Positions 1 to 8,000 of a stretch of DNA of 15,273 nt are shown piece after piece (position 1 is the first letter of the stretch; each line of letters begins with the position of its first letter). Origin of the DNA: VMCP01 sp964592635 (GTDB lineage Bacteria; Bacteroidota; Bacteroidia; NS11-12g; UBA955); the NCBI GenBank assembly GCA_964592635.1, contig CAZQFZ010000061.1, forward strand, positions 1 to 15,273, in the 5' to 3' direction. The notes beneath the pieces were generated by a model. It ran no database searches. It worked only from the letters and a program-made list of their open reading frames with translations, and had not been told where the DNA came from. The position numbers were made by a program, and so were the translations under genes.

Positions 1-1237
1 GGGCATCAATTTCCGATTTGGGTAAGCCATATACTTTGCCCAATTCTCGAACTACTGCATTGGTTTGAAACGTATTGTAAGTGGCCAGTAGGGCCGAATG
101 CCCATTTCCATATTTGGTTAAAATATAATCCGTTACAGTGTCGCGATCTTGCCAAGAAAAATCAATATCAAAATCGGGTGGACTACTACGGAAGGGATTG
201 ATGAATCGTTCGAAATACAGGTCCAAATCAATGGGATCCACATCGGTAATGCGCAAGCAATACGCCACCATGCTATTGGCTCCACTTCCCCGTCCTACAT
301 AAAAAAAACCGCGATCGCGTGCGAATCGACAGATATCCCAGTTGATGAGAAAGTATGCAGTAAATCCGAGCTCGTAGATCAATTTCATTTCTTTTTCCAA
401 CCGTTCGGTGGTTTTAAAAGTATATTTCGGATATCGATATTTCAGTCCCTCAAAAGCCAAATCCCGCATCATTCTATAGTCTTCGTCGGGATCTCCGGTG
501 TAGGTTTTTTTGTTTTGGGGGACATCAAATTCGAACATCCATTGGAATGGGTGCAGCTGCGCGGATTGATTCCACAGTGAAGCATAGAGTGCGAATTTTT
601 TCTTTAATTCGTGCATGAATAAGAGGATTTCGTGCTGATCGCAGGTGGCTAATGGATTGAGTTTGGTGAGCAAGCAATTATGATCAATGCAGCGAAGTAG
701 GGTGTGGGTGAGAAAGTCGTCGGGGGTTCTTAGCGTTGCTCTGTGATAAGCAATCAACCGTTGTGGATGAAATCGCCATTGGGAAAGGGGAAGTTGCCGT
801 ATATCGCGATGGGTAACGCCGAGCAGAGCATTGAGAGGGGTGATGTCTTTTAGTCGAAAAGAAGATGCTTTTTTGAAGGTGTAAATGACTTGCACGTCGG
901 GCATTGTTGGTGCCCAAAGGGGGAAGTGTTGATTTTTATGAATGTATTCAGTGAGAAATTGGTTAATTTGAGCAAATCCATGTTGGTTTTTTGAAATTAA
1001 AACATACAGGGATTCGTCGCCATTTCGAATTTCAACCCCGGTGAGAGCAATAACACCGGGATGTTTTTTTGCTTCGCGTTGAAAATTGCTCGCTCCGCTC
1101 ACATTATTAATATCGGCAAGCAATACACACAATGGTTCACCCATTATATCTGCTTGGCTTTGGGCCCAGCGAATAATGTCTTCGGGGCTCATTAATCCGT
1201 ATCGAAGGCTGAAGTAAGAATAACAATGAAGTAGCAT
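1..1237 (-). CDS. dnaE: DNA polymerase III alpha subunit (DnaE family), N-terminal part, cut by the window edge
   Basis: C-family replicative or error-prone DNA polymerase; 412 residues are present from the ATG at 1237 and the frame is still open at position 1. Residues 1 to about 70 form a PHP-like domain whose metal motifs look degenerate: H4-C-Y6 where active PHP domains have HxH, and ADINN at 41-45 where they have TDHGN. The palm follows. Its GRGSGANS loop starts at G315, and PDFDIDF carries D355 and D357, matching the two catalytic Asp of E. coli DnaE (D401, D403). The later TYNTFQTNAVVRELG stretch fits the E. coli ITFGTMAAKAVIRDVG region. The N-terminal part is about 46 residues shorter than in E. 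coli. I infer the shorter second DnaE paralogue that many Bacteroidota carry, often near a Y-family polymerase, but the neighbour is outside the window. It is divergent from the gene at 1706 and functionally unrelated to the glycan operon. Confidence 0.95.
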   Translation of the reverse strand, partial: MLLHCYSYFSLRYGLMSPEDIIRWAQSQADIMGEPLCVLLADINNVSGASNFQREAKKHPGVIALTGVEIRNGDESLYVLISKNQHGFAQINQFLTEYIHKNQHFPLWAPTMPDVQVIYTFKKASSFRLKDITPLNALLGVTHRDIRQLPLSQWRFHPQRLIAYHRATLRTPDDFLTHTLLRCIDHNCLLTKLNPLATCDQHEILLFMHELKKKFALYASLWNQSAQLHPFQWMFEFDVPQNKKTYTGDPDEDYRMMRDLAFEGLKYRYPKYTFKTTERLEKEMKLIYELGFTAYFLINWDICRFARDRGFFYVGRGSGANSMVAYCLRITDVDPIDLDLYFERFINPFRSSPPDFDIDFSWQDRDTVTDYILTKYGNGHSALLATYNTFQTNAVVRELGKVYGLPKSEIDA

Positions 1238-1254
1238 TTTGGTAAATATTTTAA

Positions 1255-1262
1255 CAAAAATA
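1255..1262 (-). promoter_or_regulatory. possible -7 promoter element for dnaE
   Basis: Read on the minus strand, the sequence is TATTTTTG, an exact match to the Bacteroidota -7 consensus TAnnTTTG, ending 17 bases before the dnaE ATG. A TTTG lies 15 bases further upstream, closer than the usual 19-21, so the -33 assignment is weak. Such motifs arise by chance in AT-rich DNA. Confidence 0.35.
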
Positions 1263-1645
1263 TGATAGCAAATTAATCAAAATATTTCAAGATTGCTGCT
1301 ATTGTTGAAAAAATAATGGGAGCACTTTTTGCGAAAATTGCAAAAGACTATTCCTGTTTGAATCTCTACAGAATCACTATTTGAAACCGTAAAAGCAATC
1401 TCCAAAACACGAGAGAATACAAAACAGGAGGAATATTAAATTGTATTTTCAATGGATTTTACGAAGATATACCTATGTAGAATCTAGAATTTTCTATAAT
1501 AATTACATTGTTGTGACAATTTGGTTATTGTGTAATATAAAATCCGAATGTTAAATAATATTTAATAGTTGAGGAGGGGTTATTGTAATAATCTTCAGCG
1601 AAACACGAAATGCGAATATTTTGTATAATCTTATTGATTAAATTC

Positions 1646-1666
1646 TTATTGTTTGTTTTACAATAA
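1646..1666. promoter_or_regulatory. candidate operator, TTATTGT-N7-ACAATAA
   Basis: Inverted repeat with perfect 7-bp arms and a 7-bp spacer, ending 39 bp before the ATG at 1706. Its TATTGT-N7-ACAATA core, including the spacer length, is identical to the palindrome at 15213-15231 in front of the Nudix regulator. I infer that the same regulator binds both and controls the multi-module protein together with the operon. The site would overlap the -33 region of the promoter element at 1682-1689. Confidence 0.5.
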
Positions 1667-1681
1667 TTGATTTTATCTATT

Positions 1682-1689
1682 TAAGTTTG
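1682..1689 (+). promoter_or_regulatory. possible -7 promoter element for the multi-module gene
   Basis: TAAGTTTG matches the Bacteroidota -7 consensus TAnnTTTG. Transcription would begin near 1696, leaving a leader of only about 10 bases before the ATG at 1706. A TTTG at 1652-1655 lies 26 bases upstream, longer than the usual spacing, so the full promoter is uncertain. Confidence 0.35.
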
Positions 1690-1705
1690 AAAAAAGCTTT
1701 AAAAA

Positions 1706-3367
1706 ATGAAGAAACTTTACACATTATTGGTTTTTGGATTGGCGTCTGTTGCGGCGTTCGCACAATCCAAGCAAAATGTCACCTTCAAGGTAGACATGAA
1801 CAATTACGCAGGAGCGTCGTATTCAACAGTGTATGTAAATGGCAATTACAACGGTTGGTGTGGAACTTGTAATCCGTTAACGGATTCCGACAAAGACGGG
1901 GTTTGGGAAGGTACGTTTGAAATCACTGCCGATTCCATTGAATACAAATTTACGCTTGATGGTTGGACAATAGATGAAACACTAAGTGCAGGAACCTCTT
2001 GCACCAAAACAACCTCTGGTTTCACCAATCGTTTTGTAAAATTAAGCGGTGATGTCACTTTGGATAAAGTGTGTTGGGCAAGCTGCGATGCATGTGCTCA
2101 AGTAACTGAAAAAACAGTGATATTCAACGTAAATATGAAACAATATGGCAAAACATTTTCTAAAGTATATGTTTCAGGTACATTCAACAGTTGGAGTGGA
2201 AATGCAAATGAAATGACAGATGCTGACGGTGACATGATTTATTCAGACACATTGGTGTTGACCGACGATTCTATTGAATATAAATTTCAAGTAGATGAGT
2301 GGAAAGATGATGAAAAATTAACCGACGGGTCATCTTGCACTAAAACTACATCTGGTTTTACCAATCGCTTTGCTAAATTAACAGGCAACAAAGTATTTAG
2401 TAATGTATGTTGGGCAAGTTGTTCTGAATGTACTAACGATGTAACCTTTAAAGTGGATATGAACAAATACAAGGGATCATCATTCACAGGTGTTTATGTA
2501 AACGGTTCTTTCAATGGTTGGTGTGGATCTTGCAATCCAATGTTGGATGATGATAAAGACGGTATTTGGGAAGTGAAGTTACCTTTACCTCAAGATTCTA
2601 TTGAATTTAAATATACTTTAGATGGTTGGAACGCTCAAGAGAGTTTACAACAAGGTGCTTCTTGTACCAAAACGACATCCGGTTTTACCAATCGTTTCTT
2701 GAAAATTACAGGTGCAACAGTATTGGATGTAGTTTGTTGGGAATCTTGTGTTTCATGCGCAAACACCAAAGAAAAAGCCAATGTTACTTTCCAAGTGGAT
2801 ATTCGTGGTTTCGGGGGATCTTATTCAAATGTTAATTTGAATGGTACATTCAACGGCTGGTGTGGATCTTGTATTACAATGACCGATGATAACAAAGACA
2901 GCATTTACACAGTTACTGTGCCATTGTTTGCTGGAGATACTATCGAATATAAATTCACTGCTGATGGATGGGCTAACGACGAAAAATTCTCAGGTGGAGA
3001 GCCATGCACAAAAACAACCGGTGGATTTACAAACCGTTACAACGTTGTAACGGGTGATACCACTTATCCTGTAGTTTGTTGGGCTAAATGTACTGCATGT
3101 CAAACAAACGATGCAACAGCTTTGGTTGCTACATCATTGAACGTGTATCCAAACCCAACTGAAGGGGTATTGTATTTCAACAGCAATTCGAATATCACCG
3201 CAGCTCAAGTATTCGATTTGAGTGGTAAATTATTGGTATCAGAGCGTTTTACTACAATTGCTGTTAACAATCAATTAAATCTATCCGGTTTACAAAACGG
3301 TTTGTATATATTGTCTGTACAAACTGCAAATGGAACTTTGAACAAGCAGTTCTCTGTAAATAAATAA
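1706..3367 (+). CDS. T9SS-secreted protein with four tandem glycogen-binding-like modules
   Basis: Residues 1-19 form a signal peptide ending AFA, with likely cleavage before Q20. Four homologous modules of 105-107 residues follow at 24-130, 138-242, 246-351 and 360-465. Each has VxFxVDM, an FNGW-like loop, a DGxW-type acidic loop and EYKFxxDGW. This resembles the AMPK/CBM48 glycogen-binding fold, whose two binding Trp are kept in all four (W51/W87, W163/W199, W272/W308, W385/W422). Each also has SCTKTTxGFTNR and a VCWxxCxxC end; six Cys per module suggest disulfides. Residues 479-553 are a Por secretion sorting domain (VYPNPTEG to QFSVNK), so the protein should cross the outer membrane through T9SS and be anchored or released. 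There is no catalytic domain. Probable role: extracellular glucan binding; the ligand (alpha or beta) is unknown. The start is supported by the signal peptide and an A-rich leader. An operator-like palindrome upstream links it to the minus-strand operon. Confidence 0.93.
   Translation: MKKLYTLLVFGLASVAAFAQSKQNVTFKVDMNNYAGASYSTVYVNGNYNGWCGTCNPLTDSDKDGVWEGTFEITADSIEYKFTLDGWTIDETLSAGTSCTKTTSGFTNRFVKLSGDVTLDKVCWASCDACAQVTEKTVIFNVNMKQYGKTFSKVYVSGTFNSWSGNANEMTDADGDMIYSDTLVLTDDSIEYKFQVDEWKDDEKLTDGSSCTKTTSGFTNRFAKLTGNKVFSNVCWASCSECTNDVTFKVDMNKYKGSSFTGVYVNGSFNGWCGSCNPMLDDDKDGIWEVKLPLPQDSIEFKYTLDGWNAQESLQQGASCTKTTSGFTNRFLKITGATVLDVVCWESCVSCANTKEKANVTFQVDIRGFGGSYSNVNLNGTFNGWCGSCITMTDDNKDSIYTVTVPLFAGDTIEYKFTADGWANDEKFSGGEPCTKTTGGFTNRYNVVTGDTTYPVVCWAKCTACQTNDATALVATSLNVYPNPTEGVLYFNSNSNITAAQVFDLSGKLLVSERFTTIAVNNQLNLSGLQNGLYILSVQTANGTLNKQFSVNK
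1775..3100 (+). repeat. four tandem copies of a ~318-bp module-coding unit
   Basis: Units lie at about 1775-2095, 2117-2431, 2441-2758 and 2783-3100. The protein is strongly conserved, but codons differ at many synonymous positions, for example in the SCTKTTSGFTNR stretches. This indicates old duplications kept by selection and not a recent or slippage-prone tandem repeat. Unit 2 is the most divergent and unit 4 differs most in its final third. Confidence 0.9.
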
Positions 3368-3403
3368 CTTTCTAACTTCGGTTAAGTTAATTCATAATAG
3401 TTC

Positions 3404-3442
3404 AAAAAATAAGGGCCATCTACTAGGTGGCCCTTATTTTTT
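3404..3442. terminator. bidirectional rho-independent terminator
   Basis: A 17-bp stem (3404-3420 with 3426-3442) surrounds a 5-base loop TACTA. The GC-rich core AAGGGCCATC pairs with GGTGGCCCTT, with one T-G pair. An A-run on the left and a T-run on the right make it work in both directions. It lies 36 bases after the stop at 3367 and just past the stop of the convergent GH16-like gene at 3456, so it ends both transcripts. Confidence 0.88.
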
Positions 3443-3455
3443 ATTGCATTATGTA

Positions 3456-4334
3456 TTACTGTGGTATATATTTAAAAGAACGAATAATCAATTCTACCGG
3501 CTTGCCATCGCTGGGACCTTGTCCACCAAGTAACCATAAATTAATTCTGGGATTGGTGGTTACTCCCGGTTCTGGAATCACAATTGGATCCGATGAAATT
3601 CCACCCTCTGTTTTAACCCGGGGTTGATTGGTGTTGTCAAATTGCCAAGAAGCTATTTGTTGATTCCCCGGATAAGCATCCCCCAAAAACGATTTCCATG
3701 TAATTAGTTCAGGTCTCCATGTAAATGCATGAGTGGTTACTCCTTTTAATGCTGAAACCGCCATTTTGGGCTTGTGCGAACGCTCAGAATAGGGTATAGG
3801 ATTATCGAAAATTATGGGCTGAACCGAATACGTCAACGTTAATGAATCATTGGCATTAAACCACTTGGAAAATTCAATATCCACCTCGCTATTAGCAGCT
3901 GGGAAAAATGAATTATTATCCCAAGTAAATAAACCTACAACTACTCGCTCGTTCAAGGTTGCAACATCACTTCCTACCGTGAAAATATAGGTTCCATAAC
4001 CCGTATTTTCTGTACAAACCACTTCCGAAGTTTGCCACCTTCCGTTAATGTAATCGATTCTTAGATGCAAATAGCCCTTTGAATCCACCCAAACCAAACT
4101 GTCTTTATTGAACACATTCGGTCCCGGGCCCACTGGCCAGCTACTCTCTTTAATTTTCCATCCGTAACCAGAAAATATAATATCACCAGAATCACGGATT
4201 ACGGTGGGCTTGTTCGGGGGATCGGATTGCTCACAGGCCGTAGAAAATAGGGAAAATCCCAATGTTAAACTTGCCGCTATTCCAATTCGTTGCATCCAGT
4301 TTTTTGCGGATGATGATTTTATTGTTGGATTCAT
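3456..4334 (-). CDS. GH16-like beta-glucanase lipoprotein
   Basis: Lipoprotein with lipobox FSTAC (C34) followed by EQSD, acidic residues of the kind that favour surface export in Bacteroidota. The mature part has a concanavalin-like jelly roll typical of a GH16-related group: YGWKIKESSWPVGPGPN at 57-73, WVDSKGYLHLRI at 82-93, TGYGTYIF at 111-118, and the catalytic motif SEVDIEF with E150 (nucleophile), D152 and E154 (acid/base). The ExDxE spacing is the lichenase/XTH type and not the ExDxxE laminarinase type. Probable reaction: endo-hydrolysis of beta-glucan at the cell surface. M14 is an alternative start giving a more normal 21-residue signal peptide. It is the last gene of the operon, 66 bp after the GH3 gene, with a terminator immediately downstream. 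The fold is fairly sure and the substrate is inferred. Confidence 0.85.
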   Translation of the reverse strand: MNPTIKSSSAKNWMQRIGIAASLTLGFSLFSTACEQSDPPNKPTVIRDSGDIIFSGYGWKIKESSWPVGPGPNVFNKDSLVWVDSKGYLHLRIDYINGRWQTSEVVCTENTGYGTYIFTVGSDVATLNERVVVGLFTWDNNSFFPAANSEVDIEFSKWFNANDSLTLTYSVQPIIFDNPIPYSERSHKPKMAVSALKGVTTHAFTWRPELITWKSFLGDAYPGNQQIASWQFDNTNQPRVKTEGGISSDPIVIPEPGVTTNPRINLWLLGGQGPSDGKPVELIIRSFKYIPQ

Positions 4335-4400
4335 GTGTTTGTTGGAGTGTATTTTGATATTTAGAATTGCTTTAGTATTTGCAGAAGCTAAAAGGATATA

Positions 4401-7253
4401 TTAATTAAATTCAATGTTTTCTGGAAAAAAAATAGTTTGCTTCAGTTGATTTACTCGAATTTCAAAATCTCCCTTTTCTACCACTCGCTTCAAGTCTTTA
4501 TTGATAAAACTCAACTGTTCAATTCCGAAAAATAATCTCAAATGAAGAGTTTCGCCGGGTTGTAAAACGGGTGTCTTTTGAAAGGCAATCAATCGCTTAT
4601 CGGAAGGTGTAATACTTGCAAATAAATCGCTGGCATAAATTTGAACTACTTCGCTACCTGCAACTTTACCCGTATTGGTTACATCAATATCCACCGTGTA
4701 GCCGTATGTTTCCCAATTATAAGTGAGAGAATTTAGATCTAAATCATCAAGTGGAATGGATTTTTCATCTACCGAATTGGTATTGTTGACAGAGGTAGTA
4801 GATTGATTGAGAGTGCCGGATGGGCTGTTATTTTTAGATTTTACAGGAAATTCTGACGAATTACTTGATTGATTGACAGTGCTGGATTGTTGTGACTCGG
4901 AGGATTTCTTTTCTAAGATGGTTTTATCATCAATAGTGCGCGGTAACTTCTGGGGAATTACTGATAAATTCTCATATTTGAATTCTGTATAACTCAACCC
5001 ATGTCCAAAATCAAATAACGGATTGTATGCCGTTTTCCCAAATTTGGTGTCGTTTTTTTCAGTGTGCTTATGGTCGTAATGCACGATGTCGCCAGCAAAT
5101 CGCGGATAGGTGTACGGTAATTTTCCGCTAGGATTATTCATGCCCAACAAGGTGTTTGCAATAGCTTTTCCTCCGAAATCACCGGATAAATAGGCTTGAA
5201 TTACGGCATCGGATTGCTCAACCAACGATGTCACAATTCGAGGTCTTCCCGTATTTAAAACTAAAATAACGGGAATGTTTTTGCGTTTAAAATAGGCCAA
5301 CAATTGTTTATCGGATTCAGGAATATCAATGATTAAATCATCAATGTTTCCGGGGATTTCTGTTCCGGGTTTTTCTCCCAAACTTAATACCGCTACGGCA
5401 TCCGTACCTACTATTTTATCTAATGATTTCCAATATTTTTTACTTCCAAATGCTTGGGAATTCAAGGCAACTGAATCCGATTTTCCACTTACTGAATCGA
5501 ATAAACAAACCAACTGAGCATGTTTTTTCAATGCCTGATACAGAGTAGGGGTTGCTGGATTTTTAGAAATTTGATAACGTGAATCATCACCTTGCCAGGT
5601 ATGCGTCCATGCGCCATTGAGTAGGTTCATGGAATGAGCTGCATTTCCAAAAAGTATGATTTTTTGCTCCGATTTCAGAGGGAGCACATGGTTTTCATTT
5701 TTTAATAATGTGATGGATTCCTCCGCGATAGAAAGAGCTAATTTTTGATGATCTGCCGATCCAATTACCTCAGATGAAACGGGCGGATTTTCAATGGAAC
5801 CAATATTTTTTATTTTCAAATAGTCATACAAATTGAAAACCTGCTCGGATTCAGCATCCAAATAAATGCCTGTTTTGTGTTTTACACGCAATATTCGTTT
5901 TACCGCCTCATCAATTCTCCACATCGGAACTTCTTGGTTTTTAACTAGTTTGGTCAATATTTCCGTGAATTGATAATCATTGGGCGTCATGCTCATATCA
6001 ACGCCAGCGTTGATAGCTAACTTAACGGCTTCTTCTAATGTAGCAGCTACTTTATGTGTATGATGTAGTTTATAAATATCTTCCCAATCGGTAACCGCAA
6101 TACCTTGAAAATTCAATTCTTTACGAAGCAGATTAGTTAAAATATCATAATTAATATGTACGGGAGTACCATTGATTTCACCGGAATTAATCATCAGTGT
6201 CATGGCACCTGATTCAATGGCTTTCTGAAAACCGGGTAAGTAATATTCTCTTAATTCACGTTCGGGTATCCAAGCGGGGGTGCGGTCTTTACCACTTAAA
6301 GGCATGCCATATCCCAAGAAATGTTTCAAACATGCGGCTACAGCATCAGAACCAATTTGCTTAGATGAATTCATGAAGTTTATTCCATGGGCACCTTGGT
6401 AACCGGAAATCATAGCACCTACCAAAACCTGATTCAGAAATACATCTTCACCAAACGTTTCAAAATAACGCGACCACAAAGGTTGACGAGCCAAATCAAC
6501 CACTGGTGAAAAATTCCAATCCAATCCAGAAGCACGAACCTCTCTTGCAGTTGCAGCAGCCGCTTTTTGAACCATTTCTGGATTCCATGTAGCTGCTTGC
6601 GCTATTTGTTGCGGAAATAGTGTCGCTCCCGTTGTGTAATTGGCTCCGTGAATGGCATCAATACCATAAATAATAGGGATATGTGTTTTTTTATTCTCCG
6701 ACTTACTTTTTTGGTTTTCAGCTTGTTTGATTCCAGTAACAATACGTTTCCATTCCTCCATGTTCAATTCTCCTGAACCACAACCTACGTTTAAGATAGA
6801 ACCAACATGATACTTTTCAATGGCTACTCGCAGTTTTTCAGGATCCAATTCCACCGGCTGTTTTAATGCACAGGGTTCTCCTTTGGCAATGACACCTAGG
6901 TCGATTTGGGTCATTTGGCCTACTTTTTCTTCGATGGACATTCCCGCAACAATTTGATCCAAAGCACGATCAAAAAGACTGTCTTCCGTTGTTGACTTAT
7001 TTAAAACGCCCCAGCGATCGGATTTTACTTTTCGGAAAGTAGGAGCTGAATTCGGTAGCGCTTGTTGAGTGCCGAGAGGTTGAGCGTGCAGACTTCCTCC
7101 GAAATGAAAAAAACTGCCTATAAAGTGGTACTTACTTCCCTGTAATGAGAACGGATTTTCTTTAAATTGGAAAAAACTTTCTCCAAAACTACCTCCAAAA
7201 AAGGAGAAACAAACGAATATTAAACGAAAATTATCAATGCGGTTTTTAGACAT
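4401..7253 (-). CDS. GH3 family beta-glucosidase / exo-beta-glucanase
   Basis: Retaining glycosidase that should release glucose from the non-reducing end of beta-glucans, probably in the periplasm. The (alpha/beta)8 domain spans about 95-470 with CLKHF, KDRTP and nucleophile D389 in AVTDWEDI. The alpha/beta sandwich spans about 540-765; E632 in GEKPGTEIPGN aligns with the acid/base Glu of barley ExoI (GEHPYTET). The C-terminal fibronectin-III-like domain (to 950) is interrupted at about 766-851 by a Ser/Asn/Thr-rich insert, which makes the protein longer than usual. The N-terminus is odd: two Phe/Gly-rich hydrophobic stretches (about 11-24 and 43-54) precede SLHAQ at 54-58, a plausible cleavage site, and no internal Met offers a shorter start. 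It starts 20 bp after the preceding stop and precedes the GH16-like gene. Confidence 0.94.
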   Translation of the reverse strand: MSKNRIDNFRLIFVCFSFFGGSFGESFFQFKENPFSLQGSKYHFIGSFFHFGGSLHAQPLGTQQALPNSAPTFRKVKSDRWGVLNKSTTEDSLFDRALDQIVAGMSIEEKVGQMTQIDLGVIAKGEPCALKQPVELDPEKLRVAIEKYHVGSILNVGCGSGELNMEEWKRIVTGIKQAENQKSKSENKKTHIPIIYGIDAIHGANYTTGATLFPQQIAQAATWNPEMVQKAAAATAREVRASGLDWNFSPVVDLARQPLWSRYFETFGEDVFLNQVLVGAMISGYQGAHGINFMNSSKQIGSDAVAACLKHFLGYGMPLSGKDRTPAWIPERELREYYLPGFQKAIESGAMTLMINSGEINGTPVHINYDILTNLLRKELNFQGIAVTDWEDIYKLHHTHKVAATLEEAVKLAINAGVDMSMTPNDYQFTEILTKLVKNQEVPMWRIDEAVKRILRVKHKTGIYLDAESEQVFNLYDYLKIKNIGSIENPPVSSEVIGSADHQKLALSIAEESITLLKNENHVLPLKSEQKIILFGNAAHSMNLLNGAWTHTWQGDDSRYQISKNPATPTLYQALKKHAQLVCLFDSVSGKSDSVALNSQAFGSKKYWKSLDKIVGTDAVAVLSLGEKPGTEIPGNIDDLIIDIPESDKQLLAYFKRKNIPVILVLNTGRPRIVTSLVEQSDAVIQAYLSGDFGGKAIANTLLGMNNPSGKLPYTYPRFAGDIVHYDHKHTEKNDTKFGKTAYNPLFDFGHGLSYTEFKYENLSVIPQKLPRTIDDKTILEKKSSESQQSSTVNQSSNSSEFPVKSKNNSPSGTLNQSTTSVNNTNSVDEKSIPLDDLDLNSLTYNWETYGYTVDIDVTNTGKVAGSEVVQIYASDLFASITPSDKRLIAFQKTPVLQPGETLHLRLFFGIEQLSFINKDLKRVVEKGDFEIRVNQLKQTIFFPENIEFN
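4701..4958 (-). repeat. low-complexity Ser/Asn/Thr-rich insert in the GH3 gene
   Basis: Codes for residues ~766-851 inside the fibronectin-III-like domain. It holds a direct repeat: 4801-4821 and 4867-4887 match at 19 of 21 bases and are 66 bp (22 codons) apart, giving SSTVNQS and SGTLNQS in the protein. The reading frame is kept. Confidence 0.7.
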
Positions 7254-7273
7254 TTTTATTGATATTTAAATTA

Positions 7274-7897
7274 CTACAAGCTAATCCGGAAATTATCAAT
7301 TAATATATCACCATCAGCTTCCAACTGAATAATGAACTGCTTGATCGAAGTGGGATCGGTTTCGAAATCATCGAAAGGAAACGACTTCAACGGAATTCTA
7401 ACCGTATTCCATTGTTGAGTTACAATGGGCTCGTTTAGCCATTTTGAATCGAATCCCAACCAACATTGAGCCCCCGAATAATCTTCCATGGCCAATGCCA
7501 AAGGCAAATTCGTCATAGTATCAGAAAGCGATTTAAAATGAAGCTCTAAATATGCCGTATCCAAAACGGACGATAGATCTTTGGGTTGCCAATTATCCCA
7601 ACCCATACCCATACCCAACCAAGTACATCCCCCAGAAATTTTATCCCAAGTTAGTCGGAAACTGTGTTTGCCTCGATGCGCAGATTCGTCGGATATTTTC
7701 TCTAATTTAACGCATTTTGGCTCCAAACTGATCCAAATATCTTTACCCAAGTCTTCATCCAGAATTTGTAAGGCATAAAACCCATTGATATTTTCAGGTT
7801 CCGGTTTCGAAGCCTCATCGTACAATCCTTTTCTCTTGAATTTCCAATTTTTAGATTGCACCAACACCGTGTCCATTCGTTCTATATTTTTTGGGGA
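7274..7897 (-). CDS. jelly-roll carbohydrate-binding-like protein, N-terminus lost in the assembly gap
   Basis: The first Met is at 7876, but the frame stays open upstream (SPKNIER) to the N-run, so the true start and any signal peptide or lipobox probably lie in the gap. The visible 207 residues look like a beta-sandwich of the CBM11/CIA30 (galactose-binding-like) type. Counting from that Met, features include ISDESAHRGKHSFRLTW, the aromatic stretch GCTWLGMGMGWDNWQPKDLS at 83-102, and a typical end in which QFIIQLEADGDILIDNFRI places a last strand in the sheet. No catalytic motif is seen. Probable role: glycan binding at the cell surface, or an accessory domain of a longer enzyme whose front half is missing. 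It ends 20 bp before the GH3 start. I do not recognise a named family with certainty. Confidence 0.75.
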   Translation of the reverse strand, partial: SPKNIERMDTVLVQSKNWKFKRKGLYDEASKPEPENINGFYALQILDEDLGKDIWISLEPKCVKLEKISDESAHRGKHSFRLTWDKISGGCTWLGMGMGWDNWQPKDLSSVLDTAYLELHFKSLSDTMTNLPLALAMEDYSGAQCWLGFDSKWLNEPIVTQQWNTVRIPLKSFPFDDFETDPTSIKQFIIQLEADGDILIDNFRISL

Positions 7898-7997
7898 NNN
7901 NNNNNNNNNNNNNNNNNNNNNNNNNNNNNNNNNNNNNNNNNNNNNNNNNNNNNNNNNNNNNNNNNNNNNNNNNNNNNNNNNNNNNNNNNNNNNNNNN
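7898..7997. other. 100-N assembly gap
   Basis: Exactly 100 undetermined bases, the conventional placeholder for a scaffold join of unknown length. It falls immediately after the stop codon of the lipoprotein gene (8001-8003) and inside the upstream end of the next gene. The real distance, and possibly further coding sequence, is unknown. Confidence 0.99.
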
Positions 7998-8000
7998 AAA

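Larger units (their letters stand above)
1238..1705. other. AT-rich divergent intergenic region
   Basis: These 468 bases contain no gene that I can support. They separate the starts of the divergent dnaE and multi-module secreted-protein genes. They hold a TAnnTTTG-like element for each direction and a palindrome at 1646-1666. There are also extra TTATTGT half-sites at 1525-1531 and 1580-1586, and a short inverted repeat ATTGT-N4-ACAAT at 1507-1520. I saw no tRNA, riboswitch or long ORF. Confidence 0.8.

Noticed and set aside
149..580. 143-aa plus-strand ORF
   Set aside because: It lies antisense within dnaE, whose frame has the conserved GRGSG and PDFDIDF motifs; no recognisable domain or start context.
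1775..3100. CRISPR or satellite-type repeat array
   Set aside because: The ~318-bp units are in-frame protein modules with synonymous divergence, with no short identical repeats or spacers.
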